Shown here: one piece after another, positions 19,733-29,752 of the stretch
Layout of the letters: each line of letters starts with the position of its first letter
How positions within the stretch are numbered: the first letter of the stretch is position 1
From: Erinaceus europaeus
Taxonomy: Eukaryota; Chordata; Mammalia; Eulipotyphla; Erinaceidae
DNA: 64,000 nt
NCBI RefSeq assembly: GCF_950295315.1
Contig: NC_080172.1
Span: forward strand, 113,512,267 to 113,576,266
Direction of reading: 5' to 3'
The notes under the pieces: model-generated
Database searches by the model: none
What the model saw: only the letters and a program-made list of their open reading frames with translations
Told to the model about the DNA's origin: nothing
Position numbers and translations under genes: made by a program

Positions 19733-20136
19733 TGCTGGGCTGGGATAGCTTCACGGGCAGTAGAAAGATGACCAGGGACTCAAGGCTGAGCTTCTTCTTC
19801 TTCTTCTAGCATTTGCCCTTCTTCCGTAGCCAGTCAACAGCAGCTGGGAAGCAGTATCTCATTTATTAATCAGATACATCACCTATTATGCATCTCTTCA
19901 CCAGAAGTGGCAAGGGAAAGGAAATGACTAGGAGAGAGGGCAGAGCAAAAAAAGAGCCCAAACAGAACAAAGCTTGCATCTCACCAGTGGGGATTAAACC
20001 AATACCCTGCAGGCAGGGCAGGACCCCGGTAAAACAGTGATTATGTAAATAGACCACATCGTAAATAATACAAGCAAACCTAATGTGATGATCAAAACAG
20101 AAGATCTTATAAGCAGAATTTAAAAGCATACCAACA
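19733..20136 (-). mobile_element. 5' LTR of the older element
   Basis: Ends ccaaca on the plus strand and starts tgctgggctggg, so it is TG...CA in its own sense. Matching blocks to the young LTR are gaccagggactcaaggctga, gcagtatctc, agtggggattaaaccaatac and gtgattatgtaaatagacca. A 49-bp Vingi 3' end splits it at 19793-19841. Confidence 0.82.
19793..19841 (-). mobile_element. 49-bp Vingi 3'-end insertion in the LTR
   Basis: The plus strand reads cttcttcttctagcatttgc then ccttcttccgtagccagtca. Its complement is the last codons and stop of the Vingi ORF (…gactggctacggaagaaggg) followed by a (GAA)n tail. The same end occurs at 54510-54556 and 58904-58950. The LTR continues uninterrupted on both sides, with a short agct repeat at each junction. 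It is a severely 5'-truncated retroposition. Confidence 0.8.
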
Positions 20137-20727
20137 ATATATATAATAAATAGTTAAAAATTCTAATAAGTAAATAAATTATGCAAAGCTGTATTTGCAA
20201 ACTCACCCTGTGGAGGCTAGGTTAAAAAAAATCAGTTGGGAAGCCCTTTAAACTAATTGTAATGGTACCAGCAGAATTAGAGCTTTGCTATAAGGATTTA
20301 ATGATCAAAGGCAAACCATCCTGACTGCCATTATCTAGATTTTGATGTGTCCTCCTGTCACCAGATGGGCCGGGTGCAGGGAAGACTCCCGGTGTGTGTA
20401 GGGACCATGCACAGCAGTACAGAGGTGCATTTGGTAAGTGGGTCCACACTCACCACACTGATTTTCCTGTATGTCTTGCAACATTCACAAGGTATGGGAG
20501 TCATAAGGGGATTCAAAATGGTGCCCAGGGGAATAAGAGTAGCCAGGATTGTTGGGACCCTGACTTGTAAGCAGACTAGTTTATTTCAGATATTTTTCCT
20601 GACCAAGCTATTTCCAAGCTATTCTCAGTAAATAAATACCAAGTGATCCTGGAATGAGGTGTGATGGGGAAGTCACCTACCTGCTCAGTGATTAAAGCAA
20701 GCAAAGAAACAGCTTTTTGAAATATGA
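20137..20727. other. No recognisable feature
   Basis: AT-rich sequence just outside the LTR, then unrecognised sequence. The frame at 20347-20631 has no identifiable domain. Confidence 0.45.
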
Positions 20728-20945
20728 CCCTCAGGGGGCTCACATAACAATGAGCAAGGACTCGGCTCTAGCCCCTGTTCCCCACCTGCAAGGGGAAAGC
20801 TTCATGAGTGGTGAAACAGGGCTGCTGGTGTCTCTCTTTGTCTTTGTCTTTCTCCCTCTGTTTCTCTCACTCTCTGCCTTCTCCTCCCCTCCCAATTTCT
20901 CTCTGTCCTTATCCAGCAATAAACAAATAAAAACATTAAAACTAG
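20728..20945 (+). mobile_element. SINE, class G, head damaged
   Basis: Begins gaccctcagggggctcaca. The first part of the tRNA head is lost, but aatgagcaaggactcggctc, cccacctgcaaggggaaagc, a CT-rich body and a caataaacaaataaaaac tail are present. Confidence 0.82.
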
Positions 20946-21229
20946 GTTTTAATGTTTCCTACACGCTATGCATACTGGGGGCTGATTGAATTGTTTTCTA
21001 TGTTTGTGTCTGGAGCCTGACATACATAAACGTTTGTGGTCATCATAAACCCCGTGGGAAAAGGGTAGATGGTGATTTATTTTAACTCCACTTAAGCCCA
21101 GGGGTTAGGTTGTTTGCCTAGGGCTTTAAGAGTTCTCACAGTTAAAGTGATAACTGTCATTGTATTTCTCCACTAAAGCAAATAGAAGAAAGAAAGGGGG
21201 GAAAAAAAGACACTATTAGTACTTGTGGT

Positions 21230-21450
21230 TTTCTGGTCATGGTGTTAGGTGATTTGCATATATTACCCAGATGAAAGTTTTAAAGAAGACGTTGAGGAAG
21301 GTGGGGGATTGTTACTATCTTATAGCTATAGGAACATTACTGGATGCTTTGGTTGAGATGTCCAAGGTTGCCTAGCTGGTGAGTGACAAACAGGAATGTG
21401 GCCTAAGGCTGTGGTCTCAGAATTCTCTGCCTAGGCCTGCCTCCTCCAGC
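21230..21450 (-). repeat. MIR-like ancient SINE
   Basis: The plus strand carries gatgtccaaggttgcctagctgg and gtgagtgacaaacaggaatg, equivalent to the antisense MIR landmark 'caaggtcacacagctagtaagtggcagagc'. Degraded; identified from memory of the consensus. Confidence 0.5.
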
Positions 21451-21555
21451 TCCAGCTCTAGACTCTGAGCTCTTGAATTTCAGATACTGCCAGAATCATC
21501 TCTGTCTTCCCAGAAACTAGAAAAGAACCTGGTAAGGAACAGTTCTCAAATAAGG

Positions 21556-21920
21556 CTAAAGGAGGGGGGAGGGGGAGAGGAGGGGAAGGAAAGGGAAGGC
21601 AAAGGAAAGGAGGGGAGGGGAGGGGAAGAGGAAGGGGAGAGAGAGGGGAGGGAAAGAGGAAGGGGAGAGGGAGGGGAGGGGAAGGGGAAGAAGGGGAGGG
21701 GAGAGGAGGGGAAGGGAAAGGAAAGGAAGGAAGGGGAGGGGAAGAGGAAGGGGAGTGGGAGGGGAGTGGGGAGGGAGAGGGGAGTGGGGAGGGGAGGCGG
21801 AGGGAGGGGAGGGAAGTGAGGAGAGGAAAGGGAAAGGAAATAAAGGGAAGGAAAGGAAAGGAAAGGAAAGGAAAGGAAAGGAAAGGAAAGGAAAGGAAAG
21901 GGGAGGAAGGGTAGAAAGGA
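21556..21920. repeat. Purine-rich GGGGA/GGAAA tandem array
   Basis: About 365 bases that are almost all purine on the plus strand, with higher-order units such as gaggggaagaggaagg and a terminal (GGAAA)n run at about 21845-21900. A 124-codon minus-strand frame is only this repeat read as Pro/Ser/Leu/Phe. Confidence 0.95.
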
Positions 21921-21944
21921 AAAAAATCAAGAATTAAAGCAGAT

Positions 21945-22145
21945 GTAGAGAAGACTCAATAGGTAGATCATAGGACATGCGTATGTGAAGTCCTGAGTTC
22001 AATCCCTTGCACCACATGTACTCAAGTGAATCACTTGTGTTCTTTCTGTCTCTATTCTCTCTTTCTCCCTGTCTCACTTCTATTTTCTCTATTATTTTTC
22101 TACTCCTCTTTCTCCCCTTTCTCTTTCTCATTAAATACATTGTTT
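21945..22145 (+). mobile_element. SINE, class T
   Basis: gagaagactcaataggtag head, gtgaagtcctgagttcaatc with B box gagttcaatccc, caccacatgtactcaagtga, expanded CT/TTCT tract and attaaatacattg end. Confidence 0.75.
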
Positions 22146-22154
22146 CTCATGTAG

Positions 22155-22351
22155 CTTTGATTTATTTTTGAATAAGTAAATCAGAGACAGAGAAAAATTG
22201 AGAGGTAAGGGGGATAGAGAGAAGGACTGAGAAAGAAATACACTTGCATCATTGATTTACCACTCTTGAAGCTTCCTCCCTAGTGAGAGACGAGGGACTT
22301 GTACCTGGTCATTGTGCAGTGTAACACCTATGAGCTACTGGGTGTGTCGGC
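22155..22351 (-). mobile_element. SINE, class G, antisense
   Basis: tttatttttgaataagtaaa, cagagacagagaaaaattga, a purine run, ttgaagcttcctccctagtg and the head complement with cctatgagctactgggtg. Diverged. Confidence 0.75.
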
Positions 22352-23640
22352 ACTTTATACCAACAACAAATGTTTTAAAGTGAGAGGGGTGAAGAAGGAG
22401 AATGGGAAAGATGAGAGATAACAGAGGACAAGAAGAGATGTGTTGTTTCAGATGAACCCACGTATTTCTACAGATGGAACAGGAGAGACATAGCTGATGA
22501 TGGTGGTGATTACTATTACGCGTTAACTGTGTCAGTCATACAGGTGGGTTCTCCCCAGCACTTTTTGTCTTAACTACTTGAAACAGTCAGGATTCCCAGA
22601 AGGAATCAGGTGATGCTGTCAAGTGGGATCCTTGCCAAGAGTTTAATTTTAGTTTTGTTTACATATCTGTGGGTGGGTTTAACAGAGACCAGCAATCATT
22701 AGCAAAGCATTCTGGGTATTGGAGAGGCTCTTTTTACCCGTAGGTCTGAAGGAGAGAGTGTTTTCAAAATTTTTTCCAGTCTGAACAGCAGTTGGCACCT
22801 GAACACATCTGAACCTTGACCAATCAGAGTGGAGTCAATCATACCTACGACATTTTGTGTGTGTGTGGGACGGGTGGGAATTCTGCAGGTGAGTCCTAGG
22901 GCACATCTGCAGAACTTCTATGACCTTGTCTGTGCTTCAGACCTAGCAGAAGAATCAAGTCAGTGTCAGCTACAAACTTGTGACCTTATGACTCAGACAG
23001 GTCATCTTCTAAATCCCTAAGAGTGTTCCATAAGAAAATGGTGAAATGAACATCACCCAAGGCTAATGGTGACCAGATTTTCAAACTTTTCAGAGTCCCT
23101 GAGCTTTGGATAAGCCCTCCCTGCAGATTCACTCCCCTCGCATGTGATCATTTTCCCAAACTATTTTGACTGATGAAATTGCAGATAATTATCCTGGCTC
23201 TGCCAACTTGAAATTACTGGGGATGATTTCTGTGACTGTGTGCTTGGGGTTTCCAAAAGATCATCAAAAAAAAACAAAACTCAGCATTGTCCTCATCTTA
23301 CCCCTTTAATGTGTCTTTACAAGTGTAGAAGAGAACTTTGAGTTGTTCATAAACATCTATGATAAATGCGGGGACTTGCCACTCAATTAGAAGCACACAG
23401 CATGGATCTGTTTATAGCAGTAAAATTGAAAAAGTGCTGTCACTTACTGCCTTTCCACTCACGTCAGCCATCTTGCTAGACAGATTCCATTTTCTCTGTA
23501 CTGAGTCTTTTTTTTTTTTTTTTTTTTACTTAGAAGAAGATTGGCATCTAACAGAATCAAGTAAGATACACAGAAAAGTTGTATCTCTCTATGGCTACAT
23601 GCTACTCTTTCAGCAATTTCAATGACATTGGATTTGGAAG
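22352..23640. other. No recognisable repeat or gene (1.3 kb)
   Basis: Repeat-poor stretch. There is a T run at about 23509-23527. Part of 22580-22800 loosely resembles old mammalian repeat 3' sequence but I cannot assign it. Short frames have no known domain. Confidence 0.45.
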
Positions 23641-23798
23641 TTTGATTTACTGCTTTTTTTACTTTTTTTCTTTCTCTTGGAATCTAGATTCAATATCATG
23701 TGAGACTTCAGTGGATTAGCTTCTGTCATGACCTCACTTCTTTTCTCCCTGTACCCATACTCTTCATCATATGATTATTAAAAAAAAAAAAAAGTATA

Positions 23799-24000
23799 AA
23801 CTTGAAAAATAAAATCAGAAGAGAAAACACAAGTAGAACCTGAACTGGAATTGGTATATTGAACCAAAGTAAAAGACTCTGGGGTGGGTGGTTGGGGGGG
23901 ATGGAATTACAGGTGGAAAACTGACAGTTGTTATGCATGTAATAACTATTGTATTTACTGTTGAATGTAAAACATTAATCCCCCAATAAAGATATTTTTA
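23799..24000 (+). mobile_element. Retroelement 3' end with AATAAAG signal
   Basis: The unit ends gtaaaacattaatcccccaa then taaagatatttttaaa, with a polyadenylation signal and A-rich tail. The nine bases aaaagtata precede it (23790-23798) and follow it (24001-24009), a plausible target-site duplication, though A-rich. I believe it is another L1-type 3' end subfamily. Confidence 0.5.
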
Positions 24001-24009
24001 AAAAGTATA

Positions 24010-24262
24010 GCCTAATCCCCTCCTCATATTAGTCAACTAGGGATACCATAACAAAATACCCTCCATAGGAGGCTTAAACACAATGTTTTGTGAGTCTGGG
24101 GACTCACACATACATGATTTCAGTACTCTGCTGAAGAGACAGCATAGCACCAGTTTCCTCTGGTGCAATAGCATCTTCCATGTGGTACAAGGACTCAATC
24201 CTGGACCACGTGTGGATATCAAGGCATTTGTCCTATCCTGTGAGATATGATTCTCGATTCCA
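24010..24262. other. Ancient mammalian repeat relic (class not assigned)
   Basis: The part at about 24030-24080 (gggataccataacaaaatac, ggaggcttaaacacaatg) resembles a very common old mammalian repeat with 'taacaaaatacc ... gcttaaac'. The rest is not recognised. Confidence 0.35.
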
Positions 24263-24266
24263 AATA

Positions 24267-24622
24267 TGTCGCTTTGCAGCTGCAGGATGCAGAGGAGATG
24301 GGAGATCCAAAGCGGAGAGCGAACACAATTCTTTATTCATGTGGGCACCTCAGGGTTGGGCAAGAGCGCAGCGGTTTGGGCCACAAGGAGCTAGACAAAA
24401 ATGGCTGTCCCCCGCTACGCACACCACGCTTCCATCACCGAGGTAAAAAGGGGGGGCGGAAGTAGAAGGGATTTTTATAGGGCAACAGCCAGGAGTGACG
24501 TGTCGGGACAGGACTGGTTGGGAAAGGCACTTGAGAATACCTTATTAACTCTTGTGGGAAGTGGCAGAGCCTGAGGGGATAGCTTGGCAGATGTGACTGC
24601 GTCTGTATAATTCCCCAGCACA
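24267..24622 (-). mobile_element. Solo LTR, ERV1-like, 4-bp TSD
   Basis: In its own sense this 356-bp unit begins TGTGCTGGGG and ends GCGACA. It carries a TATA box (complement of tttttatag at 24472-24480) and a polyadenylation signal (complement of tttatt at 24332-24337) about 65 bases from the end. It is flanked by aata at 24263-24266 and 24623-24626. Length, TG...CA ends and 4-bp duplication fit a class I (gamma-like) endogenous retrovirus LTR left by recombination. No internal sequence is present. Confidence 0.8.
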
Positions 24623-24646
24623 AATATATATATATATATATATATG
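24623..24646. repeat. Short (AT)n microsatellite
   Basis: About ten AT units starting at the LTR target-site duplication. Confidence 0.9.
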
Positions 24647-24905
24647 TTTCACTGTCACTGAGACAAGAAAACTGACTGAAACTAGTGTACCAGCATGCTT
24701 GGGTTCTGCCTGATTCCACTGTGTATTTGGACTGTGATCTTACCATGAAAGGCCCACCTGCATGACACCATCTAACCCTTCCAAAAGCCTCACATCCAAA
24801 TGCTGTAATACTCAGGGCAAGAAAGGGGACTTCAGGGTATGAATTTGGCAATGATGTCAATATACATATCAGGTGATCGATTTGACCAGTAGGATAGAAC
24901 AGAAG

Positions 24906-25128
24906 GGGGCTGAATGGTAGCACACTTGGTTGAGTACACATGTCACAATGCACAGGGACCTGCGTTTGCACCCCCAGGCCTCATCTGCAGGGCAGGAAAC
25001 TTTGTGTGTGATGAAGCAGTGCTGCAAGTGTCTCTCTTTCACTCTTCCTCTCTGTCTCCCCCCTACTCTTGATTTCTAGCGATCTCTATCCAATCAATAA
25101 AGATAATAACAAAAGATTTAAAAAAATA
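24906..25128 (+). mobile_element. SINE, class G
   Basis: Head gggggctgaatggtagcaca, B-box region gcgtttgcacccc (degraded), CT-rich body and caatcaataaagataataac tail. Confidence 0.85.
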
Positions 25129-25154
25129 GAAGTAGCAGTCTCCTGTAAGGCAAG

Positions 25155-25300
25155 ATGTTCTTCAAGTTTTATTTATTCATAAGAAAGAGAGAAAGAGAGA
25201 ACCAGAGCATCACTCTAGCACATGCAGTTCTGGGGATTGATTGAACTCATGATTTCATACCCAGTACTCTAACCAGTGTATTCCTTGGGTCAACTAAGAC
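25155..25300 (-). mobile_element. SINE, class T, antisense
   Basis: tttatttattcataagaaag, purine run, agcatcactctagcacatgc and complement of the head (gtactctaaccagtgtattc). Diverged. Confidence 0.65.
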
Positions 25301-25319
25301 TTGATTTTAAGAACCCTTG

Positions 25320-25524
25320 TTTGCCATGTTACAATGCACAAGGACCCGGGTTCAAGCCCCCCTGACCTACCTGCAGGGGAAAGCTTTGCGAGTGGTGAAG
25401 CAGGTCTGCAGGTGTCTGTCTCTCTCTCTCCCTCTCTCCCTCCACCTCCTTTTATATTTCTGGCTGTATCTATCCAATAAATAAAGATAATTAGAAGAGG
25501 AAGAGGAAGGAGAAGGAGAAGAAA
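25320..25524 (+). mobile_element. SINE, class G, 5'-truncated, with TSD
   Basis: Starts at ttgccatgttacaatgcaca, so the A-box part of the tRNA head is missing. B box gggttcaagcccc, body and AATAAATAAAGATAA plus GAAGGA-rich tail are intact. Direct repeats aacccttg at 25312-25319 and 25525-25532 suggest that truncation happened at insertion. Confidence 0.85.
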
Positions 25525-25539
25525 AACCCTTGCTCTCTT

Positions 25540-25840
25540 GCATCACAGGAAGAGATATATGGGTCTAAGTATACCTAACTAAAGAGACTCTGGCATTTTC
25601 AACCTACAGCAAACTCCCAGTTGGCCCACTGATGCATATTAAGAGCTTAGTTGAAGTCAGATAAGCCAAGTCTATGCCTACTGTCCTCCAGACCCCCTTC
25701 AAATGTATGAGTTATAATAAGAATTTTATGTTGTCAAGTTCTGGTGGCGGTCATTTGTTCAGCAGTGATATCCAAGTGTAGCCATCATTATTATACTCTT
25801 CCCAGGAAGGACAGTAAAAGGCTAGTGTTTCGAAGCAGGA
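25540..25840. other. No recognisable feature
   Basis: No repeat or exon recognised. Confidence 0.45.
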
Positions 25841-25844
25841 GTGA

Positions 25845-25998
25845 ATCCAGACTTCTTGGATTCTAATCTTGGCTCTAGCACTTACTGTATGAATAGTGTT
25901 TGACAAGATGTCTCAATTTCCTCATTTGTAAAATGCATGTAATAACATGATCATACAGGGTAGTGAGGTCTTACTATCCCCTGAGTCAATGCATATTA
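25845..25998 (+). repeat. MIR-like ancient SINE
   Basis: gattctaatcttggctctag, acttactgtatgaatag, gatgtctcaatttcctcatt and tgtaaaatgcatgtaataac follow the MIR consensus order (TCT...GCCACTTACTAGCTG...CTCAGTTTCCTCATCTGTAAAATG). Confidence 0.65.
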
Positions 25999-26010
25999 AA
26001 GACTTTCGAA

Positions 26011-26219
26011 GGGGCCAGGCGGTGGTGCACCTGATTAAGCACACACATTACAGTGCGCAAGGACCAGTGTTCAACCCCTGGTCCCACCTGCAAGGGTGAA
26101 ACAGGGTTGCAGATATCTCTCTGTCTCTCTCCCTTTCTGTCTTCCCCTCTCCTCTCAATTTTTTTCTGTCTCTATCCAGTAATAAATAAATAAAAAGATT
26201 TTTAAAAGAAAAAAAAACA
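26011..26219 (+). mobile_element. SINE, class G
   Basis: Head ggggccaggcggtggtgcac, B-box region gtgttcaacccctgg, a shortened middle, CT body and cagtaataaataaataaaaa tail. Good type copy of the class G head. Confidence 0.93.
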
Positions 26220-26232
26220 CTGTCTTTTAAAG

Positions 26233-26455
26233 AGAAAACTGAATTTGGTGCATCTAATTGAGTGCATATGTTACAATGTCCATGGATCCGGGTTCAAGTA
26301 CCCAGTCTCCACCTTCAAGGTGAAAGCATTGTGAGTGATGGAGCAAGGCTACGAGTGTCTCTGTCTCTCTCCCTTTTTATTCCCCTCCTTCCCTCTCAAT
26401 TTCTGGCTGTCTCTATACAATAAATAAAGATAACTAAAAAAATAATAAAAGGATT
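26233..26455 (+). mobile_element. SINE, class G, head damaged
   Basis: aatttggtgcatctaattga, gggttcaagtacc B box, caaggtgaaagcattgtgag, body and caataaataaagataac tail. The first bases of the head are lost. Confidence 0.82.
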
Positions 26456-26459
26456 TCAG

Positions 26460-26838
26460 ACACTGTGTGGTAGAGAGAAAATATTAGAGAAGTGTTTGCC
26501 TTTTATTTTTTAAAGGTCTTGAGACTTGGAGTGAGCAGACCAGAGGAGACACTGGTTGGTGCCCAGGTATTATTAGCTCCACTGCTAAATTAAGGACATT
26601 GATCTCATGTCTTAGCATGAGATAAACTCACACTTCCCAAAACAGGACTTGTAATCAACATCGCTTTAGAATTCTCTGAGATGACTATTTTTTTTTTTAA
26701 CTCTTCTCCGAGGAGTAAGCATTAGCGCTTTGTTGGCATTAATCCTTTTTCCCATATGTAGAAATGATGAGAGATCTGTGAAAGCCATCAGCAGATGACT
26801 CTAGTCTGAACAACCACTAACACTTCATATTTTCCTTT
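26460..26838. other. No recognisable feature
   Basis: No repeat or exon recognised. Confidence 0.45.
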
Positions 26839-26839
26839 T

Positions 26840-27115
26840 ATTTCCATTTTTTAAAGTTTTATTTATAAGAAATAAACATTGACAAAACCATAGGATAAGA
26901 GGGGTACAGCTCCACACAATTCCCACCACCAGATCTCCGTATCCCATCCCCTCCCCTGATAACGTTCTTATTCTTTCTCCCTCTGGGAGTATGGACCCAG
27001 GGTCATTATGGGGTGCAGAAGGTGGAAGATAATTGCCATAATTGCAAATCTTCTGTAATTGCTTCCCCACTGAACATGTACTTCCTGTTTTTATAACCAG
27101 ACTGGCTAACAATTT
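26840..27115 (-). mobile_element. LINE-3U fragment, antisense
   Basis: tttatttataagaaataaac, accataggataagaggggta, cacaattcccaccaccagat, ctccctctgggagtatggac and gcttccccactgaacatgta. This subfamily has the 'ataggataagaggggtac' end, like the copies at 35425, 52403 and 57290. Confidence 0.85.
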
Positions 27116-27326
27116 TATCTATCCCTAAGCCTTGGGCCTGTCACCCACACCACCACCACTCATGAGTGCTCTGAATATCCCTCTGCCACAAGGAGGGCAC
27201 TTGCTACCACTGAAAGGAATTTTTGATATCGCAGTTTGTTGATAAATTAGTTGTCTTAAGTTGCCTATTTGCTGCTTACCAAACAAGGTTTTAGTCTACA
27301 GAATTCTCTCATGGAAAGATAAATTC

Positions 27327-27620
27327 AGGAGCCACGTGGTGGCACACCTGCATTTCATTAAGTGCTCCCATTACAGTGCACTTAAGGATCTGGGTTCAAG
27401 CTCCTGGTCCCCACCTACAGGGGGAAAGCTTCATGAGTGGTGAAGGGTGAAGGAGGGCTGCAGGTGTCTCTCTGTCTCTCCCCCTCTCTATCTCCCCTAC
27501 CTTTCTCAAATTGTCTCTATCTCCATCCAATAAAATAGAAAAAAAATGGCCTCCAAGAAAAGTGAATTCATAGTGATTCAGTGATAACCACAGAGGCAAT
27601 AAATAAATATGTAAAAACTC
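27327..27620 (+). mobile_element. SINE, class G+
   Basis: Head gccacgtggtggcacacctg, B box gggttcaagctcc, a small duplication ggtgaagggtgaaggag, body, AATAAAATAG, then the extra module (cctccaagaaaagtgaattc ... accacagaggc) and an AATAAATA end. Confidence 0.88.
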
Positions 27621-27625
27621 AAAGA

Positions 27626-28080
27626 AGCAAAGGTAAAAACTATCTGTTTTTACCTCCACCAGATCCTCACAACTCTATGCACTCCTTGGCATGTGGGAAA
27701 GACAGATGTATGTATCCGAAAGACGCAGAGTCAGTACAAGTGCTGCTAGAAGTGCCCCTTCTTAGCGGCCAGTCTGTCCCATACTGGGCTGCTAGAGCAA
27801 GGAAGACAGAGGAGACGATCTCTAAGTCATGCTATTGACTGGAACACGTGTTGTGACTACCTGTGATGAGCCTGTGATGCAGAAGCTTTACTCAGGCCAT
27901 GAATCCTGAGTGAATTCTGTTGTCCATTTGCCCTTCCCCAGGACTAGTCCCTGCCCCTCTGCCCACACCCAGCACTCTGGAGCCCTAATGATATAATTTC
28001 TTGTGTAAGAGCAAAGTTCTACCACATGTGACCAGATAACAGAAATCAATACCAGAAACTGATTATAGATAGAAACTCTT
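27626..28080. other. No recognisable feature
   Basis: No repeat or exon recognised. The frame at 27581-27838 begins in the SINE tail. Confidence 0.45.
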
Positions 28081-28081
28081 G

Positions 28082-28361
28082 GGGTTGGGTGGTGGCTCAC
28101 CCAATTAAGTGCACCTAGTACTAAGCACAAGGACCCTGGAAGGATCTGAGTTCTATCCCTGGCTCCCCACCAGGAGGGCAGGGGACACATATCACAAGCA
28201 GCAAAACAGGTCTCTCTCTCTCTCTCCTTCTGTCTCTCCCTCTCTACATTCCTTCCTCTCTGTCATGTCCAAAAAAATGAAACAAATAAACAAACAAACA
28301 AACAGCCACCAGGATCAGTGGATTCATAGTGCCATATCGAGCCCTAGCAATAATCCTGGAA

Positions 28362-28362
<1 letters not shown>
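28082..28362 (+). mobile_element. SINE, class G+
   Basis: Head ggttgggtggtggctcaccc, B-box region gagttctatccctgg, CT body, a (CAAA)n stretch and the extra module (gccaccaggatcagtggatt ... aatcctgga). The tail runs into a GAAA microsatellite. Confidence 0.88.
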
Positions 28363-28417
<55 letters not shown>

Positions 28418-28430
28418 GAAGGAAGGAAGA
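28363..28430. repeat. (GAAA)n microsatellite
   Basis: About 15 GAAA units then GGAAGGAA, expanded from the A tail of the preceding SINE and ending at the next SINE head. Confidence 0.95.
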
Positions 28431-28712
28431 GGAAGTCGGGTGGTAGCACAGAGGGTTAAGCGCACATGGCGCAAAGCGCAAGTACTGGTGTAAGGATTCC
28501 GGTTCGAGCCCCCAGCTCCCCACCTGCAGGGGTGTTGCTTCATAGGTGGTGAAGCAGGTCTGCAGATGTCTATCTTTCTCTCCCCCTCTCTGTCTTCCCC
28601 TCCTCTCTCCATTTCTCTCTGTCCTATCCCACAATGATGACATCAATAACAACAATCATAACTACAGTAAAAACAAGGATGACAAAAGGGAATAAATATT
28701 TAAAAAAAAAGG
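28431..28712 (+). mobile_element. SINE, class E
   Basis: Head gaagtcgggtggtagcacag, B box ggttcgagcccc, body, acaatgatgacatcaataac tail and GGGAATAAATATTT plus A run. Confidence 0.93.
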
Positions 28713-28869
28713 AATGAGAGAGAGAGAAAAAAAAAAGCAAATAGCAGCTGTGTTTCTCATGGTAGAGTGTGTGTCTGTGTGTGTGAATGCATGTAAGCTT
28801 GTGATGTGACTGTAAGAGTAGCAATGATATTAAGGTGTTTACTTGACATACTGAACTATAATGTGATGC

Positions 28870-29085
28870 TATCAATGTGTGTAATTGACATGGCACACTT
28901 GGTAGAGTACACATACTGCCATGCTTGAGGACCTTGTTCAAGCCCCAGGTTCCCAGCTGTGGGGGGTGGGGGGATAGCTTTGTGAGCTGTGGAGTAGAGC
29001 CAGATGTGTCTCTCCTCTATGCCTCTCTCTCTTCTCCTTTCTCCCCTCCTGTATCTCTTTTACTTTTATCAAAGAAGGACTTTGG
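28870..29085 (+). mobile_element. SINE, class G, diverged
   Basis: gacatggcacacttggtaga, tactgccatgcttgaggacc, B-box region tgttcaagcccc, gctttgtgagctgtggagta and CT body. The tail is degraded. Confidence 0.75.
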
Positions 29086-29477
29086 GGAACACACTGTTGG
29101 AGTGGACTAGGGCAACATCCAAAAAGTGAAGCCCGGGTGCTGCAAGAATCATACAAAGAAAACAGGTGGGAGAATGCCAGACAGAGCAAGTAGAGTGAAT
29201 ATACAAAGAGAGGAAGGGGTGGGGGCGGGGAAAACAGACTGAAATATGAGGTCACAGAGGTGAGGACACAAAGTGAGATTTGGCAAGACGTTTTCAAATC
29301 AGAACAGAGAGAATTCCAGGTAGAGAGGATAGCTTGATACCAGAAGATGTTAAAGGTGAGTGTCACCAAAGCTTGGGAACACATGTAATTCTTTTAATAT
29401 GTAAATTGGTCAGATAAAACACAGGGGTAAAGCATAGCAGAATTACAAAGTCTCCAATATATGGATTTATACCTAAG
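29086..29477. other. No recognisable feature
   Basis: The minus-strand frame of 148 codons at 28938-29384 reads through this region and the CT body of the SINE. It has no domain that I know. Confidence 0.45.
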
Positions 29478-29752
29478 GGCCAGCAAGAGAGTCCCTGTAG
29501 GAATAGGTTTGTTTTGTGCTGCAGGAGACTCAGGTTTGAGCCCAGTCCCTACCATGCTGGGGAATCCAGGCTGTTGTGGGGTTTTCTCCTCTGTCCTTGT
29601 TTCTCTCTCACTCATTCTGTTTGAATAAGTCAACCCTGAGAAGTGAAGCATCAGTAGCAACAACAAAAGAGAGAGAGAAAGAAGGAAAGAAAGGAAGGAG
29701 GGAAGGAAGGAAGGAAGGAAGGAAGGAAGGAAGGAAGGAAGGAAGGGAGAAA
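29478..29752 (+). mobile_element. SINE, class S, with (GGAA)n tail
   Basis: Head gggccagcaagagagtccct, B-box region caggtttgagcccagtccc, tttctctctcactcattctg and agtcaaccctgagaagtg, then a GAGA/GGAA microsatellite (about 29668-29752) grown from the tail. Confidence 0.75.

Larger units (their letters stand above)
17815..20136 (-). mobile_element. Older non-autonomous LTR element, 3' LTR missing
   Basis: The element reads right to left. Its 5' LTR is at 19733-20136, then come a leader with primer sites, an ORF, and a tail that matches the young element at 46194-48019 all the way to ttaactaatggccat next to the purine tract (17815-17830). The homology stops there. No gag, pro, pol or env is recognisable. 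The internal order matches the young copy: ORF, unknown AT-rich part, captured SINE head, minisatellite, purine-tract edge. Divergence from the young copy is obvious by eye, so it is much older. Confidence 0.88.
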
